The position numbers and the translations under genes were made by a program. A stretch of 64,000 nt of DNA, taken from positions 272,490 to 336,489 of the forward strand of contig CAYYPL010000003.1 of the NCBI GenBank assembly GCA_964473555.1. The letters run 5' to 3'. The DNA is from UBA11400 sp964473555. Lineage in GTDB: Bacteria; Bacteroidota; Rhodothermia; Balneolales; HLUCCA01. Shown here piece by piece: positions 49,708-59,506 of this stretch (position 1 is its first letter; the number at the start of each line of letters is the position of its first letter). Under the pieces are notes generated by a model. It did not search any database and was not told where the DNA came from. It worked only from the letters and a program-made list of their open reading frames with translations.

Positions 49708-52700
49708 TTACTTGGTAGTTCTTTTAATGAAAATCGTCACTTCAGCACCATCAATGTCCCAGTCTTTGGTAAAATCATAATCGCCAGATGGCACGTAATC
49801 CATAGACTCAGCAAGAGTTTCAGTCATAATGTACACTTCCATTGCCTTTACGGCTTCACTCGTTCTGGCATCTGTCCTGAAGGCTGCTACAATCCGATCT
49901 GTCACATCATAGTCGGCTTCTTTTCGCATATTCTGGATACGATTGACCACCTCTCGTGCGATTCCCTCATTCACGAGTTCATCGGTAAGCTTCGTATCAG
50001 CCGCTACCGTCAACCCGTCTTCGGTTTCAACCGACCAGCCAGACAGCCCATGACGAACAACGATGATGTCTTCACTGTGCAAATTAATGATTTCCCCACC
50101 ATCAAGTGTTACAGCAAATGAGCCTTGTTGCTCAAATTTTGTGATTTCTTCGGATGTGAGTACCCCAATCCTGGCAGCAGTGGCCTTCATCAAGCCTCCG
50201 ATCTTCTTACCTAGTACCGGGAAATTGGCTTTTGCACTCTTATGAACAATGCCCGAATCGTCTTTAACATACTCGATTGCCTTCACATTCACTTCATCCA
50301 GAATGATGTTTTTGACAGATTCTATGGCCGATTTGTCCTTGGTGCTGCTGACCGGTAAAATAATCCGACTCAACGGCTGCCTCACATTGATGTTCTCTTT
50401 GTTACGGATACGAAGCACGACAGAACTGATCTTTCTTGCCAGTTCCATGCGATACTCCAGTTGCTTGTCGATGGCGGTCTCTTCAACGGTCGGATAAAAC
50501 GATGTATGGACAGAAAGTTCATCTTTCCCGGTTACTTCGTTCAATCGCTGATACAACCACTCTCCCATAAACGGAGCAACCGGACTGATCAGCTTGGCTA
50601 CATTCATCAGACATTCAAACAAGGTCTGATACGCCGATGTTTTATCGAGCGTCTTGCCTTCTTTCCAGAAGCGGCGGCGGCTTCGGCGCACGTACCAGTT
50701 ACTGAGCTCCTCAACAAACTGCTCAACCTCCCTGCACGCACGGGTTACGTCGTAGTCTTCCAGATACTGATCTACCATCTTGATGGTGCTGAACTGACGG
50801 GAGATGATCCAGCGATCCATTTCCGTACGCTCTGCATACGGCACCGGTGCACCCGAATACCTGAACTTGTCAATGTTCGCATACATCGCAAAAAAGCTGT
50901 ACGTGTTCAATATGGTGTTGAACAACTTACGCTGCGTCTCTTTAAGACCCTCTTCATTGAATTTCAGATTCTCCCAGGGCGCAGAATTACTCATCATATA
51001 CCAGCGGGTACTGTCAGCTCCGTATTCTTGCAGAATTTTGAACGGATCAACGGTATTGCCTTTGGACTTACTCATCTTCTCCCCTTTGGCGTCGAGTACC
51101 AGTCCATTGGATACCACGTTCTTGAACGCCGGCTTGTCAAATAACATCGTTCCCAGCGCGTGTAACGTGTAGAACCATCCCCGGGTCTGATCCACCCCTT
51201 CGGCGATGAAATCGGCCGGAAAGTTGGTATCGAAAACTTTCTTTTGCTCAAATGGATAGTGCCATTGAGCAAATGGCATGGCTCCGGAGTCAAACCACAC
51301 GTCGAGTAGATCAGGAATTCGGCGCATGGTACCACCATCAGTCGCTTTCCAGGTAATTTGATCGATTACCGGCCTATGAAGATCAATTTCAGCATCTTTT
51401 GGTAAACCGGCATACTTTTTCAGCTCATCGACACTGCCAACAACGACCATTTCTTCCGGATTACGGTCGTTGACCCAAATTGGGATGGGTGTGCCCCAGA
51501 AACGCTGACGCGAAATCGCCCAGTCTACGTTGTTTTCAAGCCAGGTACCAAATCGACCGGTTCCGGTACTGGCAGGCTTCCAGTTGATGGTCTTGTTTAG
51601 TTCAACCATGCGGTCACGGACCGCGGTGGTTCGGATGAACCAGCTCTCGACCGGATACGACATCAAAGGCGTGCCTTTTCGCCAGTCATGCGGATAATTA
51701 TGCAGATAGGTCTGCTGATGATACAGAACGCCACGCTGCTTGAGGGTACGGATCACTTCTTTGTCGGCATCCTTGAACCAGAGCCCGGCAAATTCGGTGA
51801 TGGACGCATCAAAGCATCCGTCCCGGTCGACCGGATTAAACATCGGAACCCCTTCGCGAACGGAAGTGTCGTAGTCATCGGCACCGTAAGCCGGAGCGGC
51901 ATGTACGATGCCGGTACCATCTTGAGTAGTCACGAATTCAGCTGCAACGACCTTCCAGGCTTGCGACTTGTCAAATTTCTGGAGCGCGTAATCAAAGATC
52001 GGCTTGTATGTCTTTCCCACAAGATCAGAGCCTTTAACACGTTTAATGATCTCGTATTCTTCCTTGATCACGGCTCCAAGTAGATCCTCCGCGAGGATGT
52101 AATGCGTCGGCTTTGGTGCATCATTGATGCGAATCAATACATATTGAATGCTGCTGTTCACGACCAGCATCATGTTGGATATCAGCGTCCAGGGAGTGGT
52201 CGTCCAGGCCAGGAAGTAAGTGTCTTCGGCCTCATCCAGCTGAAATTTGACGTATACAGATGGATCCTGAACCTCTTTATACCCTAAACTCACTTCATGT
52301 GAGCTCAAAACGGTACTGCTGCCCGGCGAGTACCATTGGATTTTGTATCCTTTGTAAAGCAGGTCTTTGCGATAAAGCTCAGAAATCGCCCACCAAACCG
52401 ATTCTATATAATCGTTTTCAAAGGTTACATACGGATTTTTGAGGTCGACCCAGTATCCCATCCGGGTGGTCAGGTCATCCCATAGATTCTTATACCGAAG
52501 TACGCTTTCACGGCAACGGGCGTTATACTCAGCCAATCCAAATTTCTCGACCTCAGCACGACCCTTAAGCCCCAATTCCTTCTCAACCTCAATCTCGACC
52601 GGCAAGCCGTGAGTGTCCCAGCCAGCCTTTCGCATTACCTTGAAACCCTTCATGGTTTTGTACCGGCAAAACAGGTCCTTGACCGTTCGGGCCATGACGT

Positions 52701-52878
52701 GGTGGATGCCCGGTTTGCCATTAGCGGTAGGTGGACCCTCATAAAAAGTGAAGGGAATCCCGTCCTCTCGCGTTGCAACACTCTTGTCAAACACCCCGTT
52801 CTTCTGCCACCACGCCAGAATCTCTAACTCGAGTTTGGCGTAATCGACTTGCTTAGCTTCCTGAAACCTTTTCTCCAT
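49708..52878 (-). CDS. ileS: Isoleucyl-tRNA synthetase (IleS2-like)
   Basis: A 1056-residue class I synthetase that charges tRNA-Ile. The HIGH-type motif is PTANGKPGIHHVMART, and KMSKS is GEKMSKSKGN. The CP1 editing domain lies between (AWTTTPWTL, DGTGIVHAAPAYGADDY). The length and the GKPGIHH motif agree with the eukaryote-like IleS2 group, which is often less sensitive to mupirocin. The start is the ATG at 52876-52878; the longer frame adds 38 residues not seen in the family. Operon order ileS-dksA-lspA. Confidence 0.97.
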   Translation of the reverse strand: MEKRFQEAKQVDYAKLELEILAWWQKNGVFDKSVATREDGIPFTFYEGPPTANGKPGIHHVMARTVKDLFCRYKTMKGFKVMRKAGWDTHGLPVEIEVEKELGLKGRAEVEKFGLAEYNARCRESVLRYKNLWDDLTTRMGYWVDLKNPYVTFENDYIESVWWAISELYRKDLLYKGYKIQWYSPGSSTVLSSHEVSLGYKEVQDPSVYVKFQLDEAEDTYFLAWTTTPWTLISNMMLVVNSSIQYVLIRINDAPKPTHYILAEDLLGAVIKEEYEIIKRVKGSDLVGKTYKPIFDYALQKFDKSQAWKVVAAEFVTTQDGTGIVHAAPAYGADDYDTSVREGVPMFNPVDRDGCFDASITEFAGLWFKDADKEVIRTLKQRGVLYHQQTYLHNYPHDWRKGTPLMSYPVESWFIRTTAVRDRMVELNKTINWKPASTGTGRFGTWLENNVDWAISRQRFWGTPIPIWVNDRNPEEMVVVGSVDELKKYAGLPKDAEIDLHRPVIDQITWKATDGGTMRRIPDLLDVWFDSGAMPFAQWHYPFEQKKVFDTNFPADFIAEGVDQTRGWFYTLHALGTMLFDKPAFKNVVSNGLVLDAKGEKMSKSKGNTVDPFKILQEYGADSTRWYMMSNSAPWENLKFNEEGLKETQRKLFNTILNTYSFFAMYANIDKFRYSGAPVPYAERTEMDRWIISRQFSTIKMVDQYLEDYDVTRACREVEQFVEELSNWYVRRSRRRFWKEGKTLDKTSAYQTLFECLMNVAKLISPVAPFMGEWLYQRLNEVTGKDELSVHTSFYPTVEETAIDKQLEYRMELARKISSVVLRIRNKENINVRQPLSRIILPVSSTKDKSAIESVKNIILDEVNVKAIEYVKDDSGIVHKSAKANFPVLGKKIGGLMKATAARIGVLTSEEITKFEQQGSFAVTLDGGEIINLHSEDIIVVRHGLSGWSVETEDGLTVAADTKLTDELVNEGIAREVVNRIQNMRKEADYDVTDRIVAAFRTDARTSEAVKAMEVYIMTETLAESMDYVPSGDYDFTKDWDIDGAEVTIFIKRTTK

Positions 52879-53046
52879 AAAGGATTGAGTTTTATAATTT
52901 CCTAAAGACACCAAATATACAACTTTTTTGCGAAATCTTATTGAAGCTAATTGCCACTTTAATTTGGTTGCAAAACATACTAAACTATACACTCATTCCT
53001 GATTCGTTGAATTACACCTGATTGTTTAGACTAATTTGTCACCACT

Positions 53047-53613
53047 ATGATGTCATCTAATTACTATTCTATTTCTCTGTTTATTTCAGTTGCCCTGTTC
53101 TCGATCACCAGCTGTACGTTGGGCCCCAACAAAGACAAAATGGCTTATGAAATCGATGAACTTGAAGCTCAACTCACCGAACTTTATCAAAAATCCGGGC
53201 GATCCGATGCCACCATCGCAGCCAGTACACAACTGCGCGACCAGTACATCCGCTTTGCAGATACCTGGAAATCCGATTCCTTATCTGCCGAATTTCTTTT
53301 CCAGGCAGCAATGATCGATGCCGACATTCACCAGGATGTCAACAATGGTCTCACCTATCTGGAACGAATCGTCAATGAGTTTCCAGATCACCCAATCCAC
53401 TCAAAAACTCTGTTCCTGATCGCATTTACCTACGCCGAGCAACTCAGCCAGTTCGACAAAGCGCGCGATGCCTACGAAAAGTACCTGGAGCTGTATCCGG
53501 ATGGAGAAATGGCTACATCCGTGCGTTTCGAACTCAATCATCTCGGAATCCGTCCCTCTTTCTTGCCCGAAGACGACGATTCTACCTCAACAGAACGGCC
53601 TCTGGAAGAATAA
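53047..53613 (+). CDS. TPR-repeat lipoprotein
   Basis: A 188-residue lipoprotein (signal MMSSNYYSISLFISVALFSITSC) with about three tetratricopeptide-like repeats (SAEFLFQAAMIDADIHQD, GLTYLERIVNEFPDHP, KARDAYEKYLELYPDGEMA). It resembles periplasmic YbgF/BamD-like scaffold proteins, but no specific partner is evident. It is divergent from ileS and lies 113 bp before gltX. Confidence 0.8.
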   Translation: MMSSNYYSISLFISVALFSITSCTLGPNKDKMAYEIDELEAQLTELYQKSGRSDATIAASTQLRDQYIRFADTWKSDSLSAEFLFQAAMIDADIHQDVNNGLTYLERIVNEFPDHPIHSKTLFLIAFTYAEQLSQFDKARDAYEKYLELYPDGEMATSVRFELNHLGIRPSFLPEDDDSTSTERPLEE

Positions 53614-53726
53614 CCACCGTGGTTTACCCTTCAACGACAGCCAAAAAATTGCTATCTTTCCAGACTGCAACGCGCTTTTTACGCTAATTTTTCACCATAC
53701 GTTGACTTCGTAAACCCATTTTAATC

Positions 53727-55211
53727 ATGAGTAATTCTGTCAGAGTACGATTCGCCCCATCCCCAACCGGAATGTTACACATCGGCGGATTACGTACAGC
53801 CTTGTACAACTATCTGTTCGCCAAACATCACCAGGGTACGTTCATTCTGCGTATCGAGGATACCGACCAGAACAGATACGTCGAAGGCGCCGAAGACGAT
53901 ATCAAGACTTCGTTGAAATGGGCTGGTATGCAGTACGACGAAGGTCCGGATGCCGCGGGATCCTGCGGACCCTATCGCCAAAGCGAACGCTCCGAGCTCT
54001 ACAAGAAATACGCCCAGGAACTCATCGATAACGATCATGCCTACTACGCCTTCGATACCACCGAAGAAATCGAACAGATGCGCGATCGGCTGCAAAAGTC
54101 GGGTAATCCGTCTCCCAAGTACGATTCCATTACCCGTATGTCGATGAAAAACAGCCTGACTCTCCCAAAAGACGAAGTCGAGCGTCGGCTGGCTTCCGGA
54201 GAAGAATATATCGTGCGGCTGAAGGTCCCTCGCAGGGAAACCATCAAATTCGAGGATGTCATCCGCGGCGTGGTCAGCTTTAACAGCGCCGGACTCGACG
54301 ATCAGGTTTTGATCAAATCAGACGGACTCCCAACCTACCACCTGGCTAATGTGGTTGACGACCACACCATGGAGATCACGCACGTGATCCGTGGCGAAGA
54401 ATGGCTCAGTAGCGCACCAAAACACATCTTATTGTACCAATATCTCGGATGGGAACCCCCTCAAATGGCTCATTTACCACTGATTATGAGTCCCGCCGGT
54501 GGCAAGCTCTCTAAACGTAACGCAGAAGAACTCGGGATTCCAGTGAATGTTCGCGACTACATCAAAGGGAATTACGAACCGGATGCCCTGGTTAATTTTC
54601 TGGCCTTTTTGGGATGGAGCCCGGGCGACGATCGTGAGATTTTATCGATGCAGGATTTGATTTCCGAATTCGATCTGCATCGGGTGAGCAAAGCCGGAGC
54701 GGTGTTCAACATGCAAAAACTATTGTGGTACAACGAACAGTACCTGCGGTCACGATTCAATGAAGACATCCTCCCCCAATTCAGACAGTTCCTGTCGAAC
54801 GAAGGGCTCCAGGCACCCTCGGATACCTATCTGCTCCACGTGATCGACCTGATGAAAGAACGGGTCTCTACCGTGAATGACTTACTCCCCCTCGGACGCT
54901 ATTATTTTGAAGCCCCCTCTGAATTCGACGAAAAATCGGTAGCCAAAGCCTGGAAAGGCGACGCAGCAGAGCTCGTTTCCCTGTATCGGGATGCGATTTT
55001 CGCTGCTACCGATTACTCGGCGACAACACTCAAGGCGATACTCACTGAAATGGTCGAGTCGCGTGGCCTCGGTTTCGGTAAACTTATGCTTCCTGTGCGC
55101 ATCGCCGTGACTGGAATGGGATTCGGTCCCGATTTGTTCGAAACGCTCGCGTTGTTGGGTAAACAGGAAGTCCACTCACGACTGAATACTGCCCTGGATA
55201 AGCTTTCATAA
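53727..55211 (+). CDS. gltX: Glutamyl-tRNA synthetase
   Basis: A 494-residue class I synthetase. The HIGH-type motif is APSPTGMLHIGGLRTALYN, and the KMSKS equivalent is GGKLSKRNAEE. GluRS blocks RIEDTDQNRY, YRQSERSELY and DGLPTYHLANVVDDH are intact. It charges tRNA-Glu; in this phylum it may also be nondiscriminating for tRNA-Gln, which cannot be told here. Full length. Confidence 0.97.
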   Translation: MSNSVRVRFAPSPTGMLHIGGLRTALYNYLFAKHHQGTFILRIEDTDQNRYVEGAEDDIKTSLKWAGMQYDEGPDAAGSCGPYRQSERSELYKKYAQELIDNDHAYYAFDTTEEIEQMRDRLQKSGNPSPKYDSITRMSMKNSLTLPKDEVERRLASGEEYIVRLKVPRRETIKFEDVIRGVVSFNSAGLDDQVLIKSDGLPTYHLANVVDDHTMEITHVIRGEEWLSSAPKHILLYQYLGWEPPQMAHLPLIMSPAGGKLSKRNAEELGIPVNVRDYIKGNYEPDALVNFLAFLGWSPGDDREILSMQDLISEFDLHRVSKAGAVFNMQKLLWYNEQYLRSRFNEDILPQFRQFLSNEGLQAPSDTYLLHVIDLMKERVSTVNDLLPLGRYYFEAPSEFDEKSVAKAWKGDAAELVSLYRDAIFAATDYSATTLKAILTEMVESRGLGFGKLMLPVRIAVTGMGFGPDLFETLALLGKQEVHSRLNTALDKLS

Positions 55212-55276
55212 TCTTTGTTGATTTAACAAGGATTTGATTAACTTCGATTTTTCAATTTGAAATAATCCAAGGATGT

Positions 55277-57061
55277 ATGTCTGTTCAGAAGTATAGATCA
55301 CACCTGCTGCTGGTCCTGGTCATATTGATCGGCTGGTTTGCCCAGGATTCCCTGTTAACCGACACCACAGTAGCTCTGCAGGACACTGTATGGAGCACAA
55401 CGGGCGCTGATACTGCCTTAGACACAATCACCCAGGAATCCACTGTTTCTTTGGATGAATCCAAACCCGACTGGACCAGCATTTTACCTCCTATCCTGGC
55501 CATCGCGATTGCCCTGATCCTTAAACAGGTGCTTATCTCCTTGTTTCTGGGGGTCTGGCTGGGTGCCTGGCTCGTTGCCGGTGGATCCCTGGGTGGCATC
55601 TTTACCGGATTCTTCGATACGATTTCGGTGTACATCGTTCCGGGAATCGCGGATGCCGACCGTGTAAGTATCATCGTGTTTACCCTGTTGATCGGTGGAA
55701 TGGTTGGCATTATCTCTGCAAACGGTGGTATCAGAGGTATTATCAGTGTCCTGATGAAGTTCGTCAAGACCCGTATTCAGGGACAACTGGTTACCTCTTT
55801 CCTTGGTTTTCTGGTCTTCTTCGACGATTATGCCAACACCATGATCGTAGGTAACACAATGAGGCCACTTACCGATAAGCTTACCATTACCCGTGCCAAA
55901 CTCGCTTATCTGGTGGACTCTACAGCCGCTCCGGTCGCTACTATCGCCCTGGTGTCTACCTGGATCGGTGCTATGGTTGCATACATCGCAGCCGCCGAGT
56001 CTAATATGCCCAACTACACCGAAGCAGCCTATCTGGTGTTCATCAATTCGTTACCCTATAACTTCTACGCCTTTTTTGCCATCGCATTTGTGTTGATGAT
56101 TGCTGGTTCAGGGCGTGATTTCGGACCTATGTTAACGTCGCGTATGAATCTGTTACGCGCTAAAACAGATCCCGAATACGACACCTACAAGGTTTATCAT
56201 CAAAACGAGGATGAAAAGATTGAAAAAATCGAAGCACAGTCCAGCTGGATCAATGCAGCGCTTCCGATCGCAGTTCTGATCATTTCAACCATATCCGGAC
56301 TCTTCATCACCGGTTCCGGTAGCACGATTCAGGAAATCATCGGATCCGCAGATTCATACAAATCACTGGTTTGGGGTGGACTCCTGGCTATGGCTACGGC
56401 CGGCGTCATGACCATCCTTCAGGGCCTGCTCAGCCACGAAGAGATGCTCAAAGGCATGCTCAAAGGGATGCACGTGATGTTCGATGGACTCATGATCCTG
56501 GTTATGGCCTGGGCATTGAGTGATGTTACCGTTGCCCTGGGCACTGCCGACTACCTGGTCAGCGTGTTCGACGGCGTATTGAATCCATACTGGGTTCCGG
56601 TAATCATTTTCGTGATATCCGCAGGAACAAGTTTTGCTACGGGATCCAGTTGGGGAACCATGGGCATTCTGATGCCTATCTCTGTCCCCCTGGTATGGAA
56701 CCTGGGAATCACAGCCGGTCTGCCTCCTGAAGTAGCCAATGAATTGATCTACGCCAGCGTAAGTGCGGTTCTGGCCGGATCGGTCTGGGGCGACCACTGT
56801 TCCCCGATTTCCGATACCACCATTTTGAGCTCTATCGCCTCACAGTGTGATCACATTGAACACGTGAGAACACAACTTCCTTATGCCATTGTGGTCGGAG
56901 TGGTAAGTATTCTGGCCATCATCTCAGCCACCGTACTGGATATATCGCCTTGGATCATCTATCCGGTCGGTCTTGCACTCCTTCTGGGAGTACTCTTCAA
57001 ATTCGGACGATTTGCCAGCCTGGAGGACTCCAAAGATCCCCACAAGGATATGGCAGGATAA
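55277..57061 (+). CDS. NhaC-family Na+/H+ antiporter
   Basis: A 594-residue polytopic membrane protein of the NhaC/Na_H_antiporter group with about 12-13 helices. Family blocks include FFDDYANTMIVGNTMRPLTDK, DSTAAPVATIALVSTWIG, SAGTSFATGSSWGTMGILMP and SVLAGSVWGDHCSPISDTTILSS. The N-terminus MSVQKYRSHLLLVLVILIGW followed by ~50 polar residues is an extra exposed segment. A possible promoter (TTG, 21 bp, TAACTTCG at 55239-55246) lies 30 bp upstream. It contributes to sodium and pH homeostasis. Confidence 0.9.
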   Translation: MSVQKYRSHLLLVLVILIGWFAQDSLLTDTTVALQDTVWSTTGADTALDTITQESTVSLDESKPDWTSILPPILAIAIALILKQVLISLFLGVWLGAWLVAGGSLGGIFTGFFDTISVYIVPGIADADRVSIIVFTLLIGGMVGIISANGGIRGIISVLMKFVKTRIQGQLVTSFLGFLVFFDDYANTMIVGNTMRPLTDKLTITRAKLAYLVDSTAAPVATIALVSTWIGAMVAYIAAAESNMPNYTEAAYLVFINSLPYNFYAFFAIAFVLMIAGSGRDFGPMLTSRMNLLRAKTDPEYDTYKVYHQNEDEKIEKIEAQSSWINAALPIAVLIISTISGLFITGSGSTIQEIIGSADSYKSLVWGGLLAMATAGVMTILQGLLSHEEMLKGMLKGMHVMFDGLMILVMAWALSDVTVALGTADYLVSVFDGVLNPYWVPVIIFVISAGTSFATGSSWGTMGILMPISVPLVWNLGITAGLPPEVANELIYASVSAVLAGSVWGDHCSPISDTTILSSIASQCDHIEHVRTQLPYAIVVGVVSILAIISATVLDISPWIIYPVGLALLLGVLFKFGRFASLEDSKDPHKDMAG

Positions 57062-57104
57062 TTCATGCAATCAATCACAGTGTTCAGGGAAGAAAACTAA
57101 TTTT

Positions 57105-58577
57105 ATGGGATTCCGATCATTTTTGGCACGACCTTATGCTCGATACATCGCGTCGAAAGTGAAAAAAATGCAGGATAATGCTGTTTCTGATCAGAAAGTA
57201 ATTTTTAGGAATATCATCTCAAAGGCCAAAAATACGTCATTCGGAATCGACCATAAATTCGGATCAATCAAAAGCTACGACGACTTTAAATCATCGGTTC
57301 CCATTCGGGACTATGAAGGACTCAAGTCCTATTTCGACCGCATCGTTGCCGGAGAGTCCGACGTACTTTGGCCGGGTCGTCCACGTTTTTTTGCCAAAAC
57401 ATCCGGCACCACCTCAGGAGTTAAATACATCCCTCTGACCCAGGAGAGTCTGCCCAACCATTTCGGTACGGCACGCGATGCTTCGTTCAATTACGTGTAT
57501 AAAACCGGAGATTTGAGCTTTATGGACGGCAAGATCATCTTCCTGTCCGGCAGTCCGGTGATGGACAACACGAACGGTATCCCGACCGGACGCTTATCCG
57601 GAATCTCCAATCTGCTGGTTCCGGCCTGGCTTAAAACCAATCAGATGCCCACATTCAACACCAACTGCATCGAAGATTGGGAGCCAAAAGTATCCAAAAT
57701 AGTAGATGAAACGTTGCTCGAAGATATGCGCATGATATCCGGCATTCCGCCCTGGGTACAGATGTACTTCGAGAAACTGCTCGAAAAAAGCGGGAAGTCC
57801 AGCGTATCTGAGATATTCCCGAACTTCAATCTGTTCATCTACGGTGGAGTCAATTATGAACCGTATCGCGCCAAAATTGAACGCCTGATCGGCAAACAGG
57901 TTCACGCACTGGAATTGTATCCCGCCTCCGAAGGATTTATCGCCTTCCAGAGCGATCCCGACGACCCGTCCCTCCTTCTGAACACCAATTCTGGCATATT
58001 TTTCGAGTTTATACCCGCCTCCGAGTATTTTAGTGAGCAACCAACACGACTGACCCTCGATCAGGTACAGACCGGAGTATCCTATGCCCTCATCATCAAC
58101 AGTAACGCCGGGCTCTGGGGATACTCGATCGGTGATACCATCGAATTCACGTCCCGTAATCCGTACAAACTTAGAGTAACTGGACGCATCAAGCACTACA
58201 TCTCCGCATTTGGCGAGCATGTAATCGGAAAGGAAGTCGATGATGCCATGCTGGAAGTCAGCAGAGCCAAGAAGGTAAACATTACCGAGTTCACGGTTGC
58301 CCCGCAAGTCAATCCCGAATCCGGATTACCCTATCACGAATGGCTGGTTGAGTTCGATACCCTGCCAGATGACCTTGATGCATTTGCTGCAGCACTCGAT
58401 GTCTCTATGTGCCGCCAGAACATCTATTACAACGACCTCATCAAAGGACACATTCTCCGTCCATTAGTGCTCACACCTCTCAAATCCGGCGCCTTCATCG
58501 AGTATATGCGATCCGAAGGCAAACTAGGTGGACAAAACAAAGTCCCCCGCCTCTCCAACGATCGGAAAATTGCTGAT
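57105..58577 (+). CDS. GH3-family acyl-acid-amido synthetase-like protein (cut by N gap)
   Basis: At least 491 residues of a protein homologous to plant GH3 auxin-responsive enzymes, which adenylate carboxylic acids in a firefly-luciferase-like fold. The ATP loop is KTSGTTSGVKYIPLTQES. Other blocks: YGGVNYEPYRAKIERL, ELYPASEGFIAFQ, GLWGYSIGDTIEF and the C-terminal GGQNKVPRLSNDRKIAD. Only a few residues should be missing in the gap. The ATG at 57105 is chosen; the longer frame overlaps the antiporter gene. The bacterial substrate is unknown. Confidence 0.85.
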
Positions 58578-58677
58578 NNNNNNNNNNNNNNNNNNNNNNN
58601 NNNNNNNNNNNNNNNNNNNNNNNNNNNNNNNNNNNNNNNNNNNNNNNNNNNNNNNNNNNNNNNNNNNNNNNNNNNNN
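58578..58677. other. Assembly gap (100 N)
   Basis: Exactly 100 N, the usual placeholder for a scaffold gap of unknown length. It hides the 3' ends of the GH3 gene (left) and the TSP3-repeat gene (right). The repetitive TSP3 coding sequence probably caused the break. Confidence 0.99.
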
Positions 58678-59079
58678 GTAGCGGTTGATTTCGTCACCAT
58701 CTGACAATCCGTCGCCATCCGTATCCGGATTCTTAGGATCGGTTCCGTGGGTCAGTACTTCAGCCCCGTCGTTCAGACCATCACCGTCGGTGTCTGGATT
58801 ATTTGGATCGGTTTCATGCTCCATCAGTTCGGCATAGTCGCCAAGACCGTCATCGTCGGTATCTGCACTCAATGGGTTGGTATTGTGAACGAACATTTCA
58901 TCATAATCAGATAATCTGTCACCATCTGAATCGCGTGCTTTCAGTTGTTCTGCACTCAAAGAGCGGAGGAACTCGATGGTTAATGGATCCGGATCAACAA
59001 TCTCCTTAGGGGAGCAACCGGTCGCTACAAGAAGGGCAACAACTGCCATCGTAGCGAGATTTTTAAGATGTAGTTTCAT
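58678..59079 (-). CDS. TSP3-repeat calcium-binding lipoprotein (cut by N gap)
   Basis: The first 134 codons of a lipoprotein (signal MKLHLKNLATMAVVALLVATGC). From residue ~50 it has four thrombospondin type 3 repeats (DTDGDGLNDGAE, DTDGDGLSDGDE), which bind calcium. The rest is in the gap, and many such proteins end in an OmpA or other anchoring domain. It converges on the GH3 gene. The surface role is inferred from the signal and the repeats. Confidence 0.85.
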
Positions 59080-59262
59080 GTGGGGTCCTTTAGATTCTTC
59101 TTTTTAGTCGGTATTGGTGTGTAATGTACGTTTAAAAGTCTTGGTTAGTACCTTTTATTCATGTAGAATACGAATTTAAAACGTTTTTTACCAATTTCAT
59201 TCTCTAACGTACCTGCTGAAATTATTGTATATCAAAATCGTGCAATCTGAAAATATTTTCCG

Positions 59263-59270
59263 TAAATTTG
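59263..59270 (+). promoter_or_regulatory. -7 box of tRNA-Ala
   Basis: TAAATTTG, an exact TAnnTTTG, 19 bp before the tRNA-Ala 5' end. The -33 element is not evident. Confidence 0.55.
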
Positions 59271-59289
59271 TGGCTCTGTTGAAAAGAAC

Positions 59290-59363
59290 GGGGCTATAGC
59301 TCAGCTGGCTAGAGCGTCGCGCTGGCAGCGCGAAGGTCTGGGGTTCGAATCCCCATAGCTCCA
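59290..59363 (+). tRNA. tRNA-Ala(GGC)
   Basis: A 74-nt cloverleaf: acceptor GGGGCTA / TAGCTCC, D-arm GCTCAGCTGGCTAGAGC, anticodon arm TCGCG-CTGGCAG-CGCGA giving anticodon GGC, T-arm TGGGGTTCGAATCCCCA, discriminator A. CCA is not encoded. Confidence 0.98.
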
Positions 59364-59370
59364 CCCCATA

Positions 59371-59407
59371 AAGCCTTGTGTATCAACCGATGCGCAAGGC
59401 TTTTTTT
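59371..59407 (+). terminator. Terminator of tRNA-Ala
   Basis: Stem AAGCCTTG / CAAGGCTT followed by T residues (59401-59407). It lies 7 bp after the tRNA. Confidence 0.9.
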
Positions 59408-59487
59408 GTTTATTCTAAACCCCTAAAAACATCTACTTTACAACTCAACTAAGAAACAGTATTTTCCCCGTGGTCATTCTACCATTT

Positions 59488-59495
59488 TAATTTTG
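59488..59495 (+). promoter_or_regulatory. -7 box of fatty-acid desaturase gene
   Basis: TAATTTTG, an exact TAnnTTTG, 11 bp before the ATG (59507), which implies a very short leader. Confidence 0.45.
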
Positions 59496-59506
59496 TCAGA
59501 ATCATT

